From positions 3,295,001-3,359,000 of the forward strand of contig NC_079888.1 of NCBI RefSeq assembly GCF_029227915.1: a stretch of 64,000 bases of DNA, given 5' to 3'. Origin of the DNA: Hydractinia symbiolongicarpus. Lineage: Eukaryota; Cnidaria; Hydrozoa; Anthoathecata; Hydractiniidae. How positions within the stretch are numbered: position 1 is the stretch's first letter; the number at the start of each line of letters is the position of its first letter. This document shows, one piece after another, positions 1 through 9,894 of the stretch. A model generated the notes under the pieces. It searched no databases. It was not told the origin of the DNA and saw nothing but the letters and a program-made list of their open reading frames with translations. The position numbers and the translations under genes are program-made.

Positions 1-1
1 T

Positions 2-3000
2 GACGAGAGTATAACCCGTTCTGGTTTAGTTTGCCCGGTTGAACCTAAAGATGCTGACAAAGAGTTACGAATAGTACTGGAGAAGCTCTTGGGTTCTGAA
101 GATGCAGTTAATCAAGCTCTTCAACATGGCACAGTTGCGAATGCAAATTTAGAATATACACGAGAACGGCCTATTCGGGAATTAAAAACTCCTGGGTTTT
201 TTACTATGGCATACCCAACTGTTTTTATTAATGGAAATTGTGACTTAACTGTTCCAAGGTTAAATAAAATTAACTTTGAGGAATACATCGAACATATATA
301 TTATTATTCTGATAATCGTGTAGCACGTCATCCGTACTTGAAATTTTTCTTATTAAATATGCGTTTGCGAATGCAAGCATTGCAGCAGGGTAGCTTTCTT
401 GTTTCCCAACAATTAAATGATGCTCATCTCACAATCGCCGAACTTCGAGATAATTTACAAAATGATGATGATTCAGTTCCACGTAAAATTATTAGTATTG
501 GAAAAAACCTGGTAAATACCGATCCATACTGGAGAGACAAAAAAAAAAAATTGGATGCCATGCTGATTTTTAGACGAAATGAATTTGGTGATTTACCAGC
601 ATATTTTGATACCAACAGTTGTGCCGAATTTCATTGGAAACCATTGCATGAACTACTTATTAAGTATTATGCGTTGATAAACAATGTAAACGAAGATGCT
701 GTACGCCAGCAAATGGAAAGTGATAATAAATTCAAGCGGGAAATGATTCTACAAAATCTTCATATTGTGACACAGTATTTCGATGCAAGGACTATAAATT
801 ACTTCGCCACAGTTAGTAAGGAAGTATTTCAATATGATGACTATTGGTTGCGATATGAATTTGCTAAAAGTCGAGGTGAGATACATGGACACGCAATAAT
901 ATCGTCATCTAAACATGCCCGGAAAGTCAAAACTATAATGGATAGCTTGTCTGATGATGTTGCAGACTCACAAGCATTAAAACCTGCAGCGCAAGAACTT
1001 CAAAATTGGTTACAAACAACAAATGAAGACAGTAATGACATTTTTTCACCAATGTTTACTTCACTGCATCCTGCTGGTGGAAATGAAACTATAGATACTT
1101 CTGGAATTAGAACTTGGGTTCCAAACAAAGATCAATGGGCCAGACCAGAGGGGACCCAAGCTCCACCGGACCATAACCCATTGGCACAAGAACTTTCGGA
1201 TGTTGCTAGTCATGAAGGTGGTATAAAAGAGCAACATACCCATCTTGTGAACAGAATTGGCCTCCATAATTGTAATTCCAATTGTTTGCGTTATCGCCGT
1301 AAGAATAAAAAAGATACTGCTTCAAAGAAGTACTGTCGCTTTCATTTTGGCGATCTTGATCCACAAACCAAAAAAACAAGTGGTAAAGAGATTCATCCTT
1401 TTAATGCTGTCATAACAGAAGAGGAACATCCTAGATATGAGGGACCACGGGATCATCCTCGCTTGATGATGCATGTAAAAACACGCCTACTTAGTTGGCT
1501 AGCAAATTGTGATAGTCAACCCATTATCGATCAGAACCTTCTCGCTCTACAAAAATACATTGCTAGTTATGGTTGCAAAGGTGCTGCTTCAACGGAAGAT
1601 TTAGTACATGTTTATCGCCATCTCATTGAAAACACTGATGATGGAAGCACTGTTAAAAATTTGGCTCAACGACTACTTCAAAAAATTGCGGGTTTAGTAG
1701 ATGTTCCAGGTGCTGCGGCGGATTTCATTAATAGTGGTGGTCGTCTGACTAGATGTACCAGGAATTTTCGATACATTGGTATCAGTGGTTTCCGAGCCTT
1801 GGATACGTCTGGTGAAGATGGAACTGTTACAAAAAGTAGCGCATTAGACAAATACTTAAGTGATAAGCGGAGAGAAACTGAGCCAGAAATATCATTATGG
1901 AACTGGGACAAAAAGTGTAATTGTACCTGCAAAGTAGATCACGTCCCAGTTTTTACAGGAATATCTACAAAACCTGTCTGGCCTGTTACTGAGGACTATG
2001 CAAAAGCTATGCTCATTATATTTTCTGTTGGAACGTGGCACAATACTGAAGATTTGAAGGGACAACATGAGTCATTTGCTGCTGCTTTGGCTTCCCTTGT
2101 TCAAACTGAAGAATGCCCATCAATATTAATTGATTCATTGAAAGAGGCTAAACAATCATTCGATAAAAAAAGCGAGAGAACACAAAGTCACACCCGTGCA
2201 ATCAATATTGAAACCAATACTCAGTCTTCGGATCAATCATCACAATATACAGATGCAAGTTCCCAATGTTCCCAAAATTCTGCCATTGCACAAATGAACA
2301 TAGGTAGAACAATAATGAGAGATATTGCTAGGCACCATGTTGCTGATATCAATGAGCCAAATGTACAACAGGTTCTTCCTGATGGTGGGCCTACATTTAA
2401 TTGGAATAATTATGCAATTCAAAGTTTTGGTAGTCAATGGCCAATTAATGCTGACTTATGGTTACAATCTATATCTGAAGAAGCAGAAAAAAATGAATTG
2501 CAGCATGCTAATGATTGTACTTTACCCCAAATAAACATCTTAAATGCTAATGAATTACAAAGAACAGTCATTGGTATAAATTTTCAGCATTTATTACAAG
2601 TCGCAAAAGGAACTGTGCCAACAGGTACCCAGCCAATACGTTTATTAATACAAGGAACAGCCGGTGTCGGGAAAACATTCATCATTACCGCGCTTACTAG
2701 AATCTTTCGTCGTATTTTTAAGCGAAATTCTGCTTTTATGAACTTGGCCCCAACTGGGGCAGCATCAGTCCTCATACCTAATGGTCGCACTATACACTCA
2801 ATGACTCCACCACCACACAAACTTAAAAAAGATAAGAATTTAAATTCTGTCCAGCTTTCTGACTATCCGTTGGGTGATGTAGCTCTAAGAAAGCTAAGAA
2901 AATATACAGGCATGCATGAAAACAATGAACTGAAATTGATTCAACTTAATATTGATGAACGTAGCATGCAGTCGAAGCTTCTAGTGGCTTGGTGCAGCCA

Positions 3001-4198
3001 AAGATTATGTGAGGCAACAGGAGACTTTGATAATTATTATGGAGGTGTACCAACTGTCAATTTCTTTGGGGACCTTGGTCAACTTGGACCAATTCGTGCT
3101 TTGGATTTACATCAGCCGCCGAAACATGATGATTCCACAATCAACTTTGCTGGTTATGCAATCTATCGCTCATTTCACGATGTTATTGTTCTTACAGAAA
3201 CAATGCGCCAAGGACCAGATCAGTTGGCCCTTCTACAGCGGCTACTTAGAATACGCAATGGATCGATTACTCAACAAGACTGGCAAGATATAAATAGTCG
3301 TTATGAAAATGCTTTGCCCCATGCCGAAAAATGTAACTTTTTGCATGGTCGCGTCCTTACATTAATGGAAACATGGAATGAAGTTAATGAAGAAAACCAT
3401 AATAAATTAGCTAACCTTGGTGTGCCAGTTGCTGTTATTCCATCAAGAGGACGTGGTAAACATCACTCTTTAACTGATAAGCAACTGGGTCAAATACCAC
3501 TACGATCTTTAATGGCAGTTGGTGCAACTGTAATCCTTACCAAGAACCAAAAGGGTCTTACAGGCCTTGGCCTAAATAATGGTGCCATGGGAAAAGTAAT
3601 TGCAATCCTTTATTCACCAAATATGTCACCACCTGAATTTCCAATAGCTGTTGTAGTCGATTTCCCAAATTATAAAGGCCCGTCATGGATTCAAGAACAT
3701 CCGAAATGGATACCAATTACTGCTGTTGAAGGTCGATGTGAGTCTGATTGTTGCAGCAGAAATGGCCTGCCGTTAATGCCAGGATATGCAATAACTATTG
3801 CCAAAAGTCAGGGTATGTCAATTGGAGATGGTAAAACTGCCACCCACATGCGTATCAAGTTACAACAATCAATTCAGATGGAAAAAAATAACCTTGGTAC
3901 AGCTTACACTGCATTCTCCAGATGCGAAAAAGAAAGAAATTGGGCACTTGTCGAACCAATTACTCAAGAACGACTCTTGTACATTAATACACATCCCCGT
4001 ATGAAAGCCAGACAAGAGGAAGAGAAACGCCTGAAGGCATTATCGAATAAAACCGTCAAAAAATACAATATCACTATGGAAAAGTATATCAACTTGTTGA
4101 AAGAACTTGACCAGTTTTGTGATGATGGTATTGAAGATGCAGTTTGTCCTTCACCATCTGTAAATTGCACATGTAGAATATGCCTATCTCATTCATAA
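2..4198 (+). CDS. Helitron-like Rep-PIF1 helicase transposase, 5' partial
   Basis: The frame is open from base 2 to the TAA at 4196-4198, so the true start is outside the window; the TTG at 89 is only the first start-like codon. Residues are counted from that TTG. Seen: an N-terminal region around residues 30-110 resembling the Helitron helicase-like N domain; a Rep region with an HUH-like site His266-Gly267-His268 after an Arg-Gly; a Cys/His cluster (about 395-425, HNC..NC, then YCRFHF); the segment WLANCDSQ; and a tyrosine pair Tyr490-x3-Tyr494 followed by Lys497-Gly498, as in Y2 Rep proteins. The helicase part has Walker A GTAGVGKT (856-863, Lys862), motif II Asp956-Glu957, GDLGQLGP (994-1001), the KSQG motif (1239-1242) and AYTAFSRC (1272-1279). 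Known: such proteins nick and unwind DNA for rolling-circle transposition. Odd: the middle residue of the HUH site is Gly, not bulky hydrophobic. No internal stop or frameshift was seen over about 1,400 codons, so the copy may be recent. No terminal hairpin was identified. Confidence 0.9.
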   Translation, partial: DESITRSGLVCPVEPKDADKELRIVLEKLLGSEDAVNQALQHGTVANANLEYTRERPIRELKTPGFFTMAYPTVFINGNCDLTVPRLNKINFEEYIEHIYYYSDNRVARHPYLKFFLLNMRLRMQALQQGSFLVSQQLNDAHLTIAELRDNLQNDDDSVPRKIISIGKNLVNTDPYWRDKKKKLDAMLIFRRNEFGDLPAYFDTNSCAEFHWKPLHELLIKYYALINNVNEDAVRQQMESDNKFKREMILQNLHIVTQYFDARTINYFATVSKEVFQYDDYWLRYEFAKSRGEIHGHAIISSSKHARKVKTIMDSLSDDVADSQALKPAAQELQNWLQTTNEDSNDIFSPMFTSLHPAGGNETIDTSGIRTWVPNKDQWARPEGTQAPPDHNPLAQELSDVASHEGGIKEQHTHLVNRIGLHNCNSNCLRYRRKNKKDTASKKYCRFHFGDLDPQTKKTSGKEIHPFNAVITEEEHPRYEGPRDHPRLMMHVKTRLLSWLANCDSQPIIDQNLLALQKYIASYGCKGAASTEDLVHVYRHLIENTDDGSTVKNLAQRLLQKIAGLVDVPGAAADFINSGGRLTRCTRNFRYIGISGFRALDTSGEDGTVTKSSALDKYLSDKRRETEPEISLWNWDKKCNCTCKVDHVPVFTGISTKPVWPVTEDYAKAMLIIFSVGTWHNTEDLKGQHESFAAALASLVQTEECPSILIDSLKEAKQSFDKKSERTQSHTRAINIETNTQSSDQSSQYTDASSQCSQNSAIAQMNIGRTIMRDIARHHVADINEPNVQQVLPDGGPTFNWNNYAIQSFGSQWPINADLWLQSISEEAEKNELQHANDCTLPQINILNANELQRTVIGINFQHLLQVAKGTVPTGTQPIRLLIQGTAGVGKTFIITALTRIFRRIFKRNSAFMNLAPTGAASVLIPNGRTIHSMTPPPHKLKKDKNLNSVQLSDYPLGDVALRKLRKYTGMHENNELKLIQLNIDERSMQSKLLVAWCSQRLCEATGDFDNYYGGVPTVNFFGDLGQLGPIRALDLHQPPKHDDSTINFAGYAIYRSFHDVIVLTETMRQGPDQLALLQRLLRIRNGSITQQDWQDINSRYENALPHAEKCNFLHGRVLTLMETWNEVNEENHNKLANLGVPVAVIPSRGRGKHHSLTDKQLGQIPLRSLMAVGATVILTKNQKGLTGLGLNNGAMGKVIAILYSPNMSPPEFPIAVVVDFPNYKGPSWIQEHPKWIPITAVEGRCESDCCSRNGLPLMPGYAITIAKSQGMSIGDGKTATHMRIKLQQSIQMEKNNLGTAYTAFSRCEKERNWALVEPITQERLLYINTHPRMKARQEEEKRLKALSNKTVKKYNITMEKYINLLKELDQFCDDGIEDAVCPSPSVNCTCRICLSHS

Positions 4199-4340
4199 TG
4201 ATAATTACAATATGAATTCACCTATTTTGCAGACAATCACAATCTTGGCCCCTAAAAACCATTCTAATCTGAACAAGGTGCAAATGCAACCTGAACAAGG
4301 TGGATTGACATTACAGCATTATACTGATTATTAATGGTGT

Positions 4341-4980
4341 TGTTGGAGGTGGAGGTGGAGGGTCATAACACAGCCTAACAAAGTTCTGTGATTGTTTCAT
4401 TAACCATGGATACATTTGATATCCAGTTGCATATCTATTTCATCCATATCACATCGATCATCATACCACAATACCATACCGTTTTGACTTATCGCAATCA
4501 ACATAATCGTCTGTACCCTACCGATCATACCACAATTACCATACTGCATGACTGAATTCAACCTTGCATTAACATTACACCTTTGTGCTGATTATTAATG
4601 GCGTTTAGGCCAATTGCAACCTGAACAAGGTGAACATTACAGCTTTATGCCTATTATTAATGGCGTTGCTGGAGGTGGAGGGTCATAACACAGCCTAACA
4701 AAGGTCTGTGATTGTTACATTAACCACTGATGCATTTAATATCCAGTTGCATATCTATTTTATCCGTATCACATCGATCGTCATACCACAATTACCGTAC
4801 CATTTTGACTTATCGCAATCAACATATCGTCTGTACCCTACCGATTATCATACCACAATTACCATGCTGCATGACCGAATGCAACCTGAACAAGGTGCAT
4901 TAACATTACAGCTTTGTGCTGATTGTTAATGGCGTTGTAAGCCAATTGCAACCTAAACGAGATGCATTAACATTACAGCT
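4341..4980. repeat. Tandem duplication of a segment of about 325 bp, composite of repeat families A and B
   Basis: The block starting with GGAGGTGGAGGGTCATAACA at about 4350 recurs at about 4671, and both run through the same order: a GGTGGA tract, a CAGCCTAACAAAG stretch, one family B unit (CGCAATCAACATA..CGTCTGTACC) and a family A unit (ACCTGAACAAGGTG..TGCTGATTATTAATGGCG). The copies differ by scattered substitutions and short indels. It begins about 60 bp after the transposase stop codon. No coding potential is supported here. Confidence 0.75.
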
Positions 4981-5080
4981 TTGTGCTGATTATTAATGGC
5001 GTTGTAAGCCAATTGCAACCTGAACAAGGTGCACATGCAACCTAAACAAGGTGTGCATTACAGCATTGAGCTGATTGCAC
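4880..5080. repeat. Family A minisatellite (unit about 65 bp)
   Basis: Three to four consecutive units built on CAACCTGAACAAGGTGCATT, then ACATTACAGCTTTGTGCTGA and TTATTAATGGCGTTGTAAGC. AAGGTG and its partner CACCTT-like ends give a weak dyad. The same unit recurs at 4260-4330, 4555-4660, 5950-6190 and 6505-6600. Confidence 0.75.
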
Positions 5081-5445
5081 AAATTTTTTATAAGCAACTT
5101 AGGATTGTAGTCAGATCTTAAGTTATTTTTTACCCAATACCCAGGTCTGAAGGTTCTTAATGGTTGTTTAATTTTATTTAACTAATTTTTGTAATATATC
5201 TAAACGGGGGAAATGAAAAGAAGTCATATTGCTGTTAAAAAAAAAAATTCTTGAAAAAAAACAGAAGTTTTTTAGTTTTCTTTTCTTCTTTTGTTCAAAA
5301 AGTGTGTCTTTTTTCTATTTTCTCAAAAGAAAAAAATTTTTGCTTATGCTTTTATTTGTACAAAACTAAATTTTTTTAAAATTCAGTTCAGTTGCTTATA
5401 AAAAGAATGTGTATTAACATAAAGGTTTAAATTTAAAACCTTACC
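5040..5445. repeat. Left copy of an imperfect long duplication (partner 6160-6510)
   Basis: Starts in a family A unit ending GCATTGAGCTGATTGCACAA, passes through an AT- and T-rich stretch and ends with CAGTTCAGTTGCTTA and GTGTATTAACATAA. The same order is found about 1.1 kb downstream with a different length in the T-rich part. No gene seen. Confidence 0.65.
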
Positions 5446-5449
5446 ATAC

Positions 5450-5945
5450 ATACGGCCTTATCGCAATCAACATATTGTCTGTACCGTCCCTGTCATACCA
5501 CGATTACCATGCTGTTTTGACTTATCGCAATCAACATCTCGTCTTTACCTTATTGGTCATCATAACACAATTACCATACCATTTCGACTTTTTGCAATCA
5601 ACATATTGCCTTACCGTACCGATCATCATACCACAATTACCATTTCGACCTAAAGGATTCAACATAAATCGTCAGTACCCATCATACCACAATTACCATA
5701 CCGTTTTCACTTATCACAATCAACGTATCGTCTGTACCTTACCGATCATCATAACACAATTACCATACCCTTTCAATTTACCAGATTCAACATATCGCCT
5801 GCACCCATTATACCACAATTACCATACCGTTTCGACTTATCCTAATCAACATATCGTTTTACCATACCGATCATGTACCACAATTACCATACCCTTTCTA
5901 CTTACCAGATTCAACATATTGTCTGTACCCATTATATCACAATTA
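5450..5945. repeat. Family B minisatellite (unit about 65-70 bp)
   Basis: About seven to eight head-to-tail units with the pattern ATCATACCACAATTACCATA, then CCGTTTTGACTTATCGCAAT and CAACATATCGTCTGTACC. Unit length varies through indels. A 180-codon open frame across this block is a by-product of the repeat: it is rich in Tyr, His, Pro and Thr and resembles no protein. Confidence 0.8.
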
Positions 5946-5949
5946 CTTA

Positions 5950-6190
5950 AACAAGGTACATTAATATTACAGCTTTATGCTGATTATTCATGGCGTTGTA
6001 GGCCAATTGCAACCTGAACAAGGTGCATTAACATTACAGCTTTGTGCTGATTGTTAAAGGCGTTGTAAGCCAATTGCAGCCTGAACAAGGTGCATTAACA
6101 ATACAGCTTTGTGCTGATTATTAATGGCGTTGTAAGCCAATTGCAACCTGAACAAGGTGCAATGCAACCTGAACAAGGTGCATTACAGCA
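5950..6190. repeat. Family A minisatellite, second cluster
   Basis: Three to four units of the family described at 4880-5080, joined directly to the family B block on the left and to the second copy of the long duplication on the right. Confidence 0.75.
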
Positions 6191-6510
6191 TTGAGCTGAT
6201 TGCACAATTTTTTTTATAAGCAAATTGGATTTTGGTCAGATCTCATGTTATTTTTTAGTCAATATCTAAGTCTAATTTTTGTTAAACATATATATAATAA
6301 ACGGGAAAAAGAAACTAAGTCATATTTTTGGTAAAAAAGATATTTCTTAAAAATAAACTGAAGTGTGCAAAAAAAATTATTCTTGCTTGTGCTTATATTT
6401 GTCCAGAACTAAAATTGCTTAAAACATTTCAAATCCAGTTCAGTTGCTTAAAAAATGAGTTGCTTATTGAAAAAAATTGTGTATTAACATAATCCAATTT
6501 CAAAACCTGA
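6160..6510. repeat. Right copy of the imperfect long duplication
   Basis: Partner of 5040-5445. It shares GCATTGAGCTGATTGCACAA at its start and CAGTTCAGTTGCTTA near its end, with a shorter and diverged middle. It is followed by degenerate family A and B units to about 6700. From 6700 to 7109 I see AT-rich unique sequence without a supported gene. Confidence 0.6.
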
Positions 6511-7109
6511 ACAAGGTGCATTACTATTACAACATTATGCTGCTTATTAACATATCGCACCATATGCAACCTAAACAAGGTGCTTTAACATTACAGCATT
6601 ATTCAGTCTCATCCGTACCCTACCGATCATCACAGCCCAATCACCCTACCATAACGACTTATAACAATCAACCTACCAGCCATCACACCTCAGTTACTGT
6701 AAGTTATGCAACATCAAGTAAACAATTACATCACCAAAATGGGGTAACTCTTTTTTACTTAAAATGTTAATTGCAACATAAATCTGTCCTTTATTTTAGG
6801 TGTGACCTGCTTAGTCCCATTGGCTACCTTCTCGTGGTGCAGGTTGTCAAGAAGAGCTTGTAGACATATGACATTTTTACTTAGGATATTAAAATTTAAT
6901 AAATACATGTTGTTTTGAAGTAGAGTAGAAATGTGTCTACACGCTCTTCAACCAACAGCCAGGGCAATAAAACTCTCTTTGCATGAAATGTTTGCAAACA
7001 TTCTTTTTCTTTCAGTGCTTTTAACTCCCATTAAAAGGTGTTGTATTAGAAATTTACCTAATCGCTTAATATTAGTTTTAAATTTATATTTAGTGACATA
7101 ATAATAATT

Positions 7110-7979
7110 ATGAATAACCAAATTGTTGATGTAAGTATTTTCATAGTTTGCTTTTTACCTTTTCAATACTGAAATTGCATTTCTTTGATGCAAAATTTTG
7201 CATTCATATAAAGCTTTTTGTATTAAAATTTAATACTGAGGAAGGTTTGAGACACATTTGTGTCCTATGTTTCTGTGTTATATCTTTACAGCAATTGCTA
7301 AAAAATTTGCAACATAACGGCGATGTTAAATAGACTAGTTGTTTCTATTTGGTTGGTTTCCTGAGTGCCATAGATTGTCATCTCATTATACGTAATAGAT
7401 AAAATTGTAATTGAAACAGCAAATATATACTACCACTACTACTTTTAGCGGCCATATGAGATAATATAAAACTTAGTTAGATTAGCATACAAGAATTAGC
7501 ATATGAAAGTACAGTATTAAATTAATTTGAGAGGAATCTTTATGTAGGAGTTAAAACAGCGAGTTGAAAGGCTTGAGGAGACAGTTGGAAGGTTGGAAGA
7601 GAAGGTGAAAGTAAGTTATACACTAGAAATAATTGCTTTGAAGTGTAGAATGTGGTAAAACAGTAAATATAACTTAATGAATGATTAGAAAAGTCGATCA
7701 ACTTTGCATGTTTTTGGAAGTTTTGAATGTAGCACAATTGGATCGTGTTTTTAGGAATTATCAGCTGAGAAAAAGGATTTATCTTGGGACGCCTTCCGGG
7801 ACTTTTGTTCCCTAAATAAATCTTTGGGAGCTTATATAAGCTCACAAAATTACAAGTCCTGGAAGGCGTCTGGTGGCTTCCGCACCTTCACCGAGGAGGA
7901 CGATGTGCGGGAGCGGATGAAGCTGAAGAGGAGCAGTGGAAGTGGAAGAGGAAGAGGAAGAGGAGGGTATCGGTGGTGA
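7110..7979 (+). CDS. Likely three-exon gene for a 102-residue coiled-coil / Arg-Gly-tail protein (function unknown)
   Basis: Model: exon 1 7110-7130 (ATG and six more codons, MNNQIVD) ending at donor GTAAGT; intron 7131-7547 ending ATGTAG; exon 2 7548-7610 (21 codons) ending at a second GTAAGT; intron 7611-7754 ending TTTTTAG; exon 3 7755-7979 (74 codons plus TGA at 7977-7979). All junctions are phase 0. Exon 2 and the start of exon 3 form an amphipathic coiled coil (ELKQRVERLEETVGRLEEKV, then K, then ELSAEKKDL). The middle has aromatic-rich segments (WDAFRDF, YKSWKASGGFRTF), and the end is basic, with GRGRGRGGYRW just before the stop. Exon 3 is clearly richer in G+C than the flanking introns. 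Coiled coil plus an RG-rich tail would suit an oligomeric nucleic-acid-binding protein, but that is inference and I do not recognise the family. The 5' exon is the least certain part; further upstream exons are possible. Confidence 0.55.
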
Positions 7980-8227
7980 AAAAAATAAAAAAATGCTAAA
8001 ACTTGCTGTTCTTAATTCATTCCTCTCAACCCATCCCCAGACTTTTCTTCTTATAAATTTTTTCTTTTGCACAACAGCATGCGTTTTTTATATTTAACGT
8101 AGTGTATAGTTATATAGTCAGTTAGCAAGCTTAACTTTAGGTTATAAAATTCTTGACTCGTTAATTTCATGGAATAACGTAGTTTGTTTTGATAATAGTC
8201 GTTTCTTTACATGTTGGGAAAATTTTC

Positions 8228-8233
8228 AATAAA
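8228..8233 (+). promoter_or_regulatory. Candidate polyadenylation signal AATAAA
   Basis: AATAAA lies 249 bp after the stop codon of the three-exon gene and is a better placed candidate than the AATAAA at 7984-7989, which begins only five bases after the stop. The 420 bp from 7980 to 8403 are otherwise AT-rich with nothing recognised. Confidence 0.35.
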
Positions 8234-8403
8234 CATACTTAGTTTTACCTCAAGTTTTGGGATTAAGCCTGAAATACACGATCCTTTAAAACGAAAGGTC
8301 AAAACCTTATGGATAATAACCAATATTTTTTAAAAGCTTAGTTAATTAGACACAAGTGTAAACATTTAAGTATATGTAATTAACAAAATTACATAATTAT
8401 TAC

Positions 8404-8472
8404 GCCCTGTTGGTCTAATGGCTATGACACTCTTGCAAACGAGAGATCCAGGTTCGAATCCTGGACAGGGCA
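8404..8472 (+). tRNA. Isolated tRNA-like gene, GCA (Cys-type) or uncertain anticodon, probably damaged
   Basis: Acceptor GCCCTGT (8404-8410) pairs perfectly with ACAGGGC (8465-8471), with discriminator A at 8472. The T stem CCAGG/CCTGG is perfect with loop TTCGAAT. The A box TGGTCTAATGG and B box GGTTCGAATCC both match the Pol III consensus. The D stem is three pairs plus a T-T. The anticodon arm is not canonical: CTCTT/GAGAG-type pairing leaves a six-base loop GCAAAC, while placing GCA at 34-36 leaves a mispaired stem; the variable region is also short, for 69 nt in all. One missing base at the end of the 5' anticodon strand would explain much of this. It differs in every arm from the Ala copies of the array. 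No T4 run follows within 40 bp. Confidence 0.65.
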
Positions 8473-8624
8473 TGAAAAACAATTATCTTGCACCTACAAC
8501 AACCAGGTTGTATTATATTGGCACATAATTCTGCTAATATGATTCACTGTATATTGACCTTATATAAATGTAATACCTTACATTGAGTACATCTTTGAGT
8601 TGTAGGGGGAGGGAGTTTCTATTA

Positions 8625-8855
8625 AGGTGCCTGCCCTGCCTTGCCGTCCCTTTGCCATTGCCTAACCTTCCTATGCCTTTTCTGTTGCCTGCCTTCTATG
8701 GTCTTGTGTTTGCCTACCATGCCTTGCCTACCCCTGCCTTGCTGATTCCTCTTCCTGTTTCCTTGTTCCTCCTCCTGTTTCCTTGCCTGCTTTGCCGTGC
8801 CTTGCCGTGCCCTTTCCTTGCCGTGCTTAATGCCTTTGCCTTGGCAACCTCTCCG
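8625..8855. repeat. Pyrimidine-rich low-complexity tract (TGCCT/CCTTGCC motif)
   Basis: The + strand is almost purine-free for long stretches and is built from irregular repetition of CCTTGCC, TGCCTTG and CCTTTCC words. Open frames on both strands here are compositional. G+C is much higher than in the surroundings. Confidence 0.7.
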
Positions 8856-9521
8856 CAACTCTTTCTATATTGATTATCAACTATATTTTACACCTTGCAA
8901 ACTGTTCTTTTTTACTTTGTGTAAGATTTGTGTGGAGGATTTAATGCGATTTGACATTTGATGTAAGATTTTAAGAACATTTTTTTTTGTATATGCACTA
9001 CTGACGTCAGCAACACATCTAAAGCAACCTATTTTTCATTGGCCTTTTGCCTAGGTGGATTTTTCCACGGGCCTTATCGACTAGTTCTGTATTATTGCGT
9101 ATAGTGATGGATCATGGACATATCGTCAATCAAAGTGTCTGCAATATTATAGTAAAGTAATTACAAATATATTTAAGTCCTTCAACCAATTTATGTTGCA
9201 TATCGCGCAGACAAATTACCCAATCCATTTTGCAAACGTCGGTAAGGGCACTATATGTTAAAGGCGAAGTTTCAGATAAAGACGGTGGTCTTTCTTAAGT
9301 GATTCGATGATCCGCTGCTTAATGATCTGACGAAAGCTTACAATGACTTCACTTACATTACTGATGCGATTCTCCACTTTCATAACCAAACGTAAGAATA
9401 GGAGCGCGTGTTTCTTATCACATAGTAGGCAGTCTGTTCACGTCAATTTGAATATAAGGTAGTTCGTCGAGTGAAGATTCTCATTCAATTTCATTGTTGC
9501 TGTCACAAACCATACGTCATA

Positions 9522-9594
9522 GGGGATTAAGCTCATGTGTTGTAGCGCTAATTTGGTATGTTGGAAGTACCGGGATCGATACCCGGATTCCCCA
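9522..9594 (+). tRNA. tRNA-like copy 1, anticodon GGT (Thr-type)
   Basis: Acceptor GGGGATT/ATTCCCC has G3:C70 and 6x67. Anticodon stem CTAAT/GTTGG is pairable with two G-U; loop TTGGTAT. D stem 13x22. T arm intact (loop ATCGATA). Confidence 0.6.
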
Positions 9595-9894
9595 AAATTC
9601 TGCATTATTACGTATAGTACTTGACCATGTGCTTATATAGACGGATAGATGAAGACGGTGGTCTTTCTTAAGTGATTCGATGATCCGCTGCTGAATGATC
9701 CGACGATTGCTTACAATAATTCCTCTTACATTAATGATGGGATTCTCAACTTTCGTAACCAAAGGTAAGAATATAATCGCGTGTTTCTTGTCACATAATA
9801 GGCAGTCTGTTCACGTATGTTTGAATATACGGTAGTTCCTCCAGTGAAGATTGTCATTCAATTTCCTTATTGCTGTCACAAGTCATATATCATA

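Noticed and set aside
89-91. TTG at 89 as the start of the transposase
   Set aside because: The same frame is open back to base 2 and shows protein-like sequence, so the start lies outside the window.
5475-6017. 180-codon open frame rich in Tyr, His, Pro and Thr
   Set aside because: It lies exactly on the family B minisatellite and reads the repeat unit in shifting frames; no domain or codon signal supports a gene.
6800-6863. Possible terminal exon after TTTATTTTAG (21 codons ending TAG, with AATAAA about 100 bp downstream)
   Set aside because: Short, no matching upstream exon found, and the pattern is common by chance in A+T-rich DNA.
7148-7333. 61-codon + strand frame
   Set aside because: It lies inside the proposed first intron of the three-exon gene, has low complexity and no features.
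7842-8072. Minus-strand frame with a poly-Ser stretch
   Set aside because: It is the antisense of the RG-rich exon 3 on the + strand.
8583-8873. Overlapping open frames on both strands (Leu/Pro-rich and Gln/Arg/Lys-rich)
   Set aside because: Products of the CCTTGCC low-complexity tract.
9001-9010. TGACGTCA palindrome (CRE-like) near the array edge
   Set aside because: A single 8-bp match with no promoter context.
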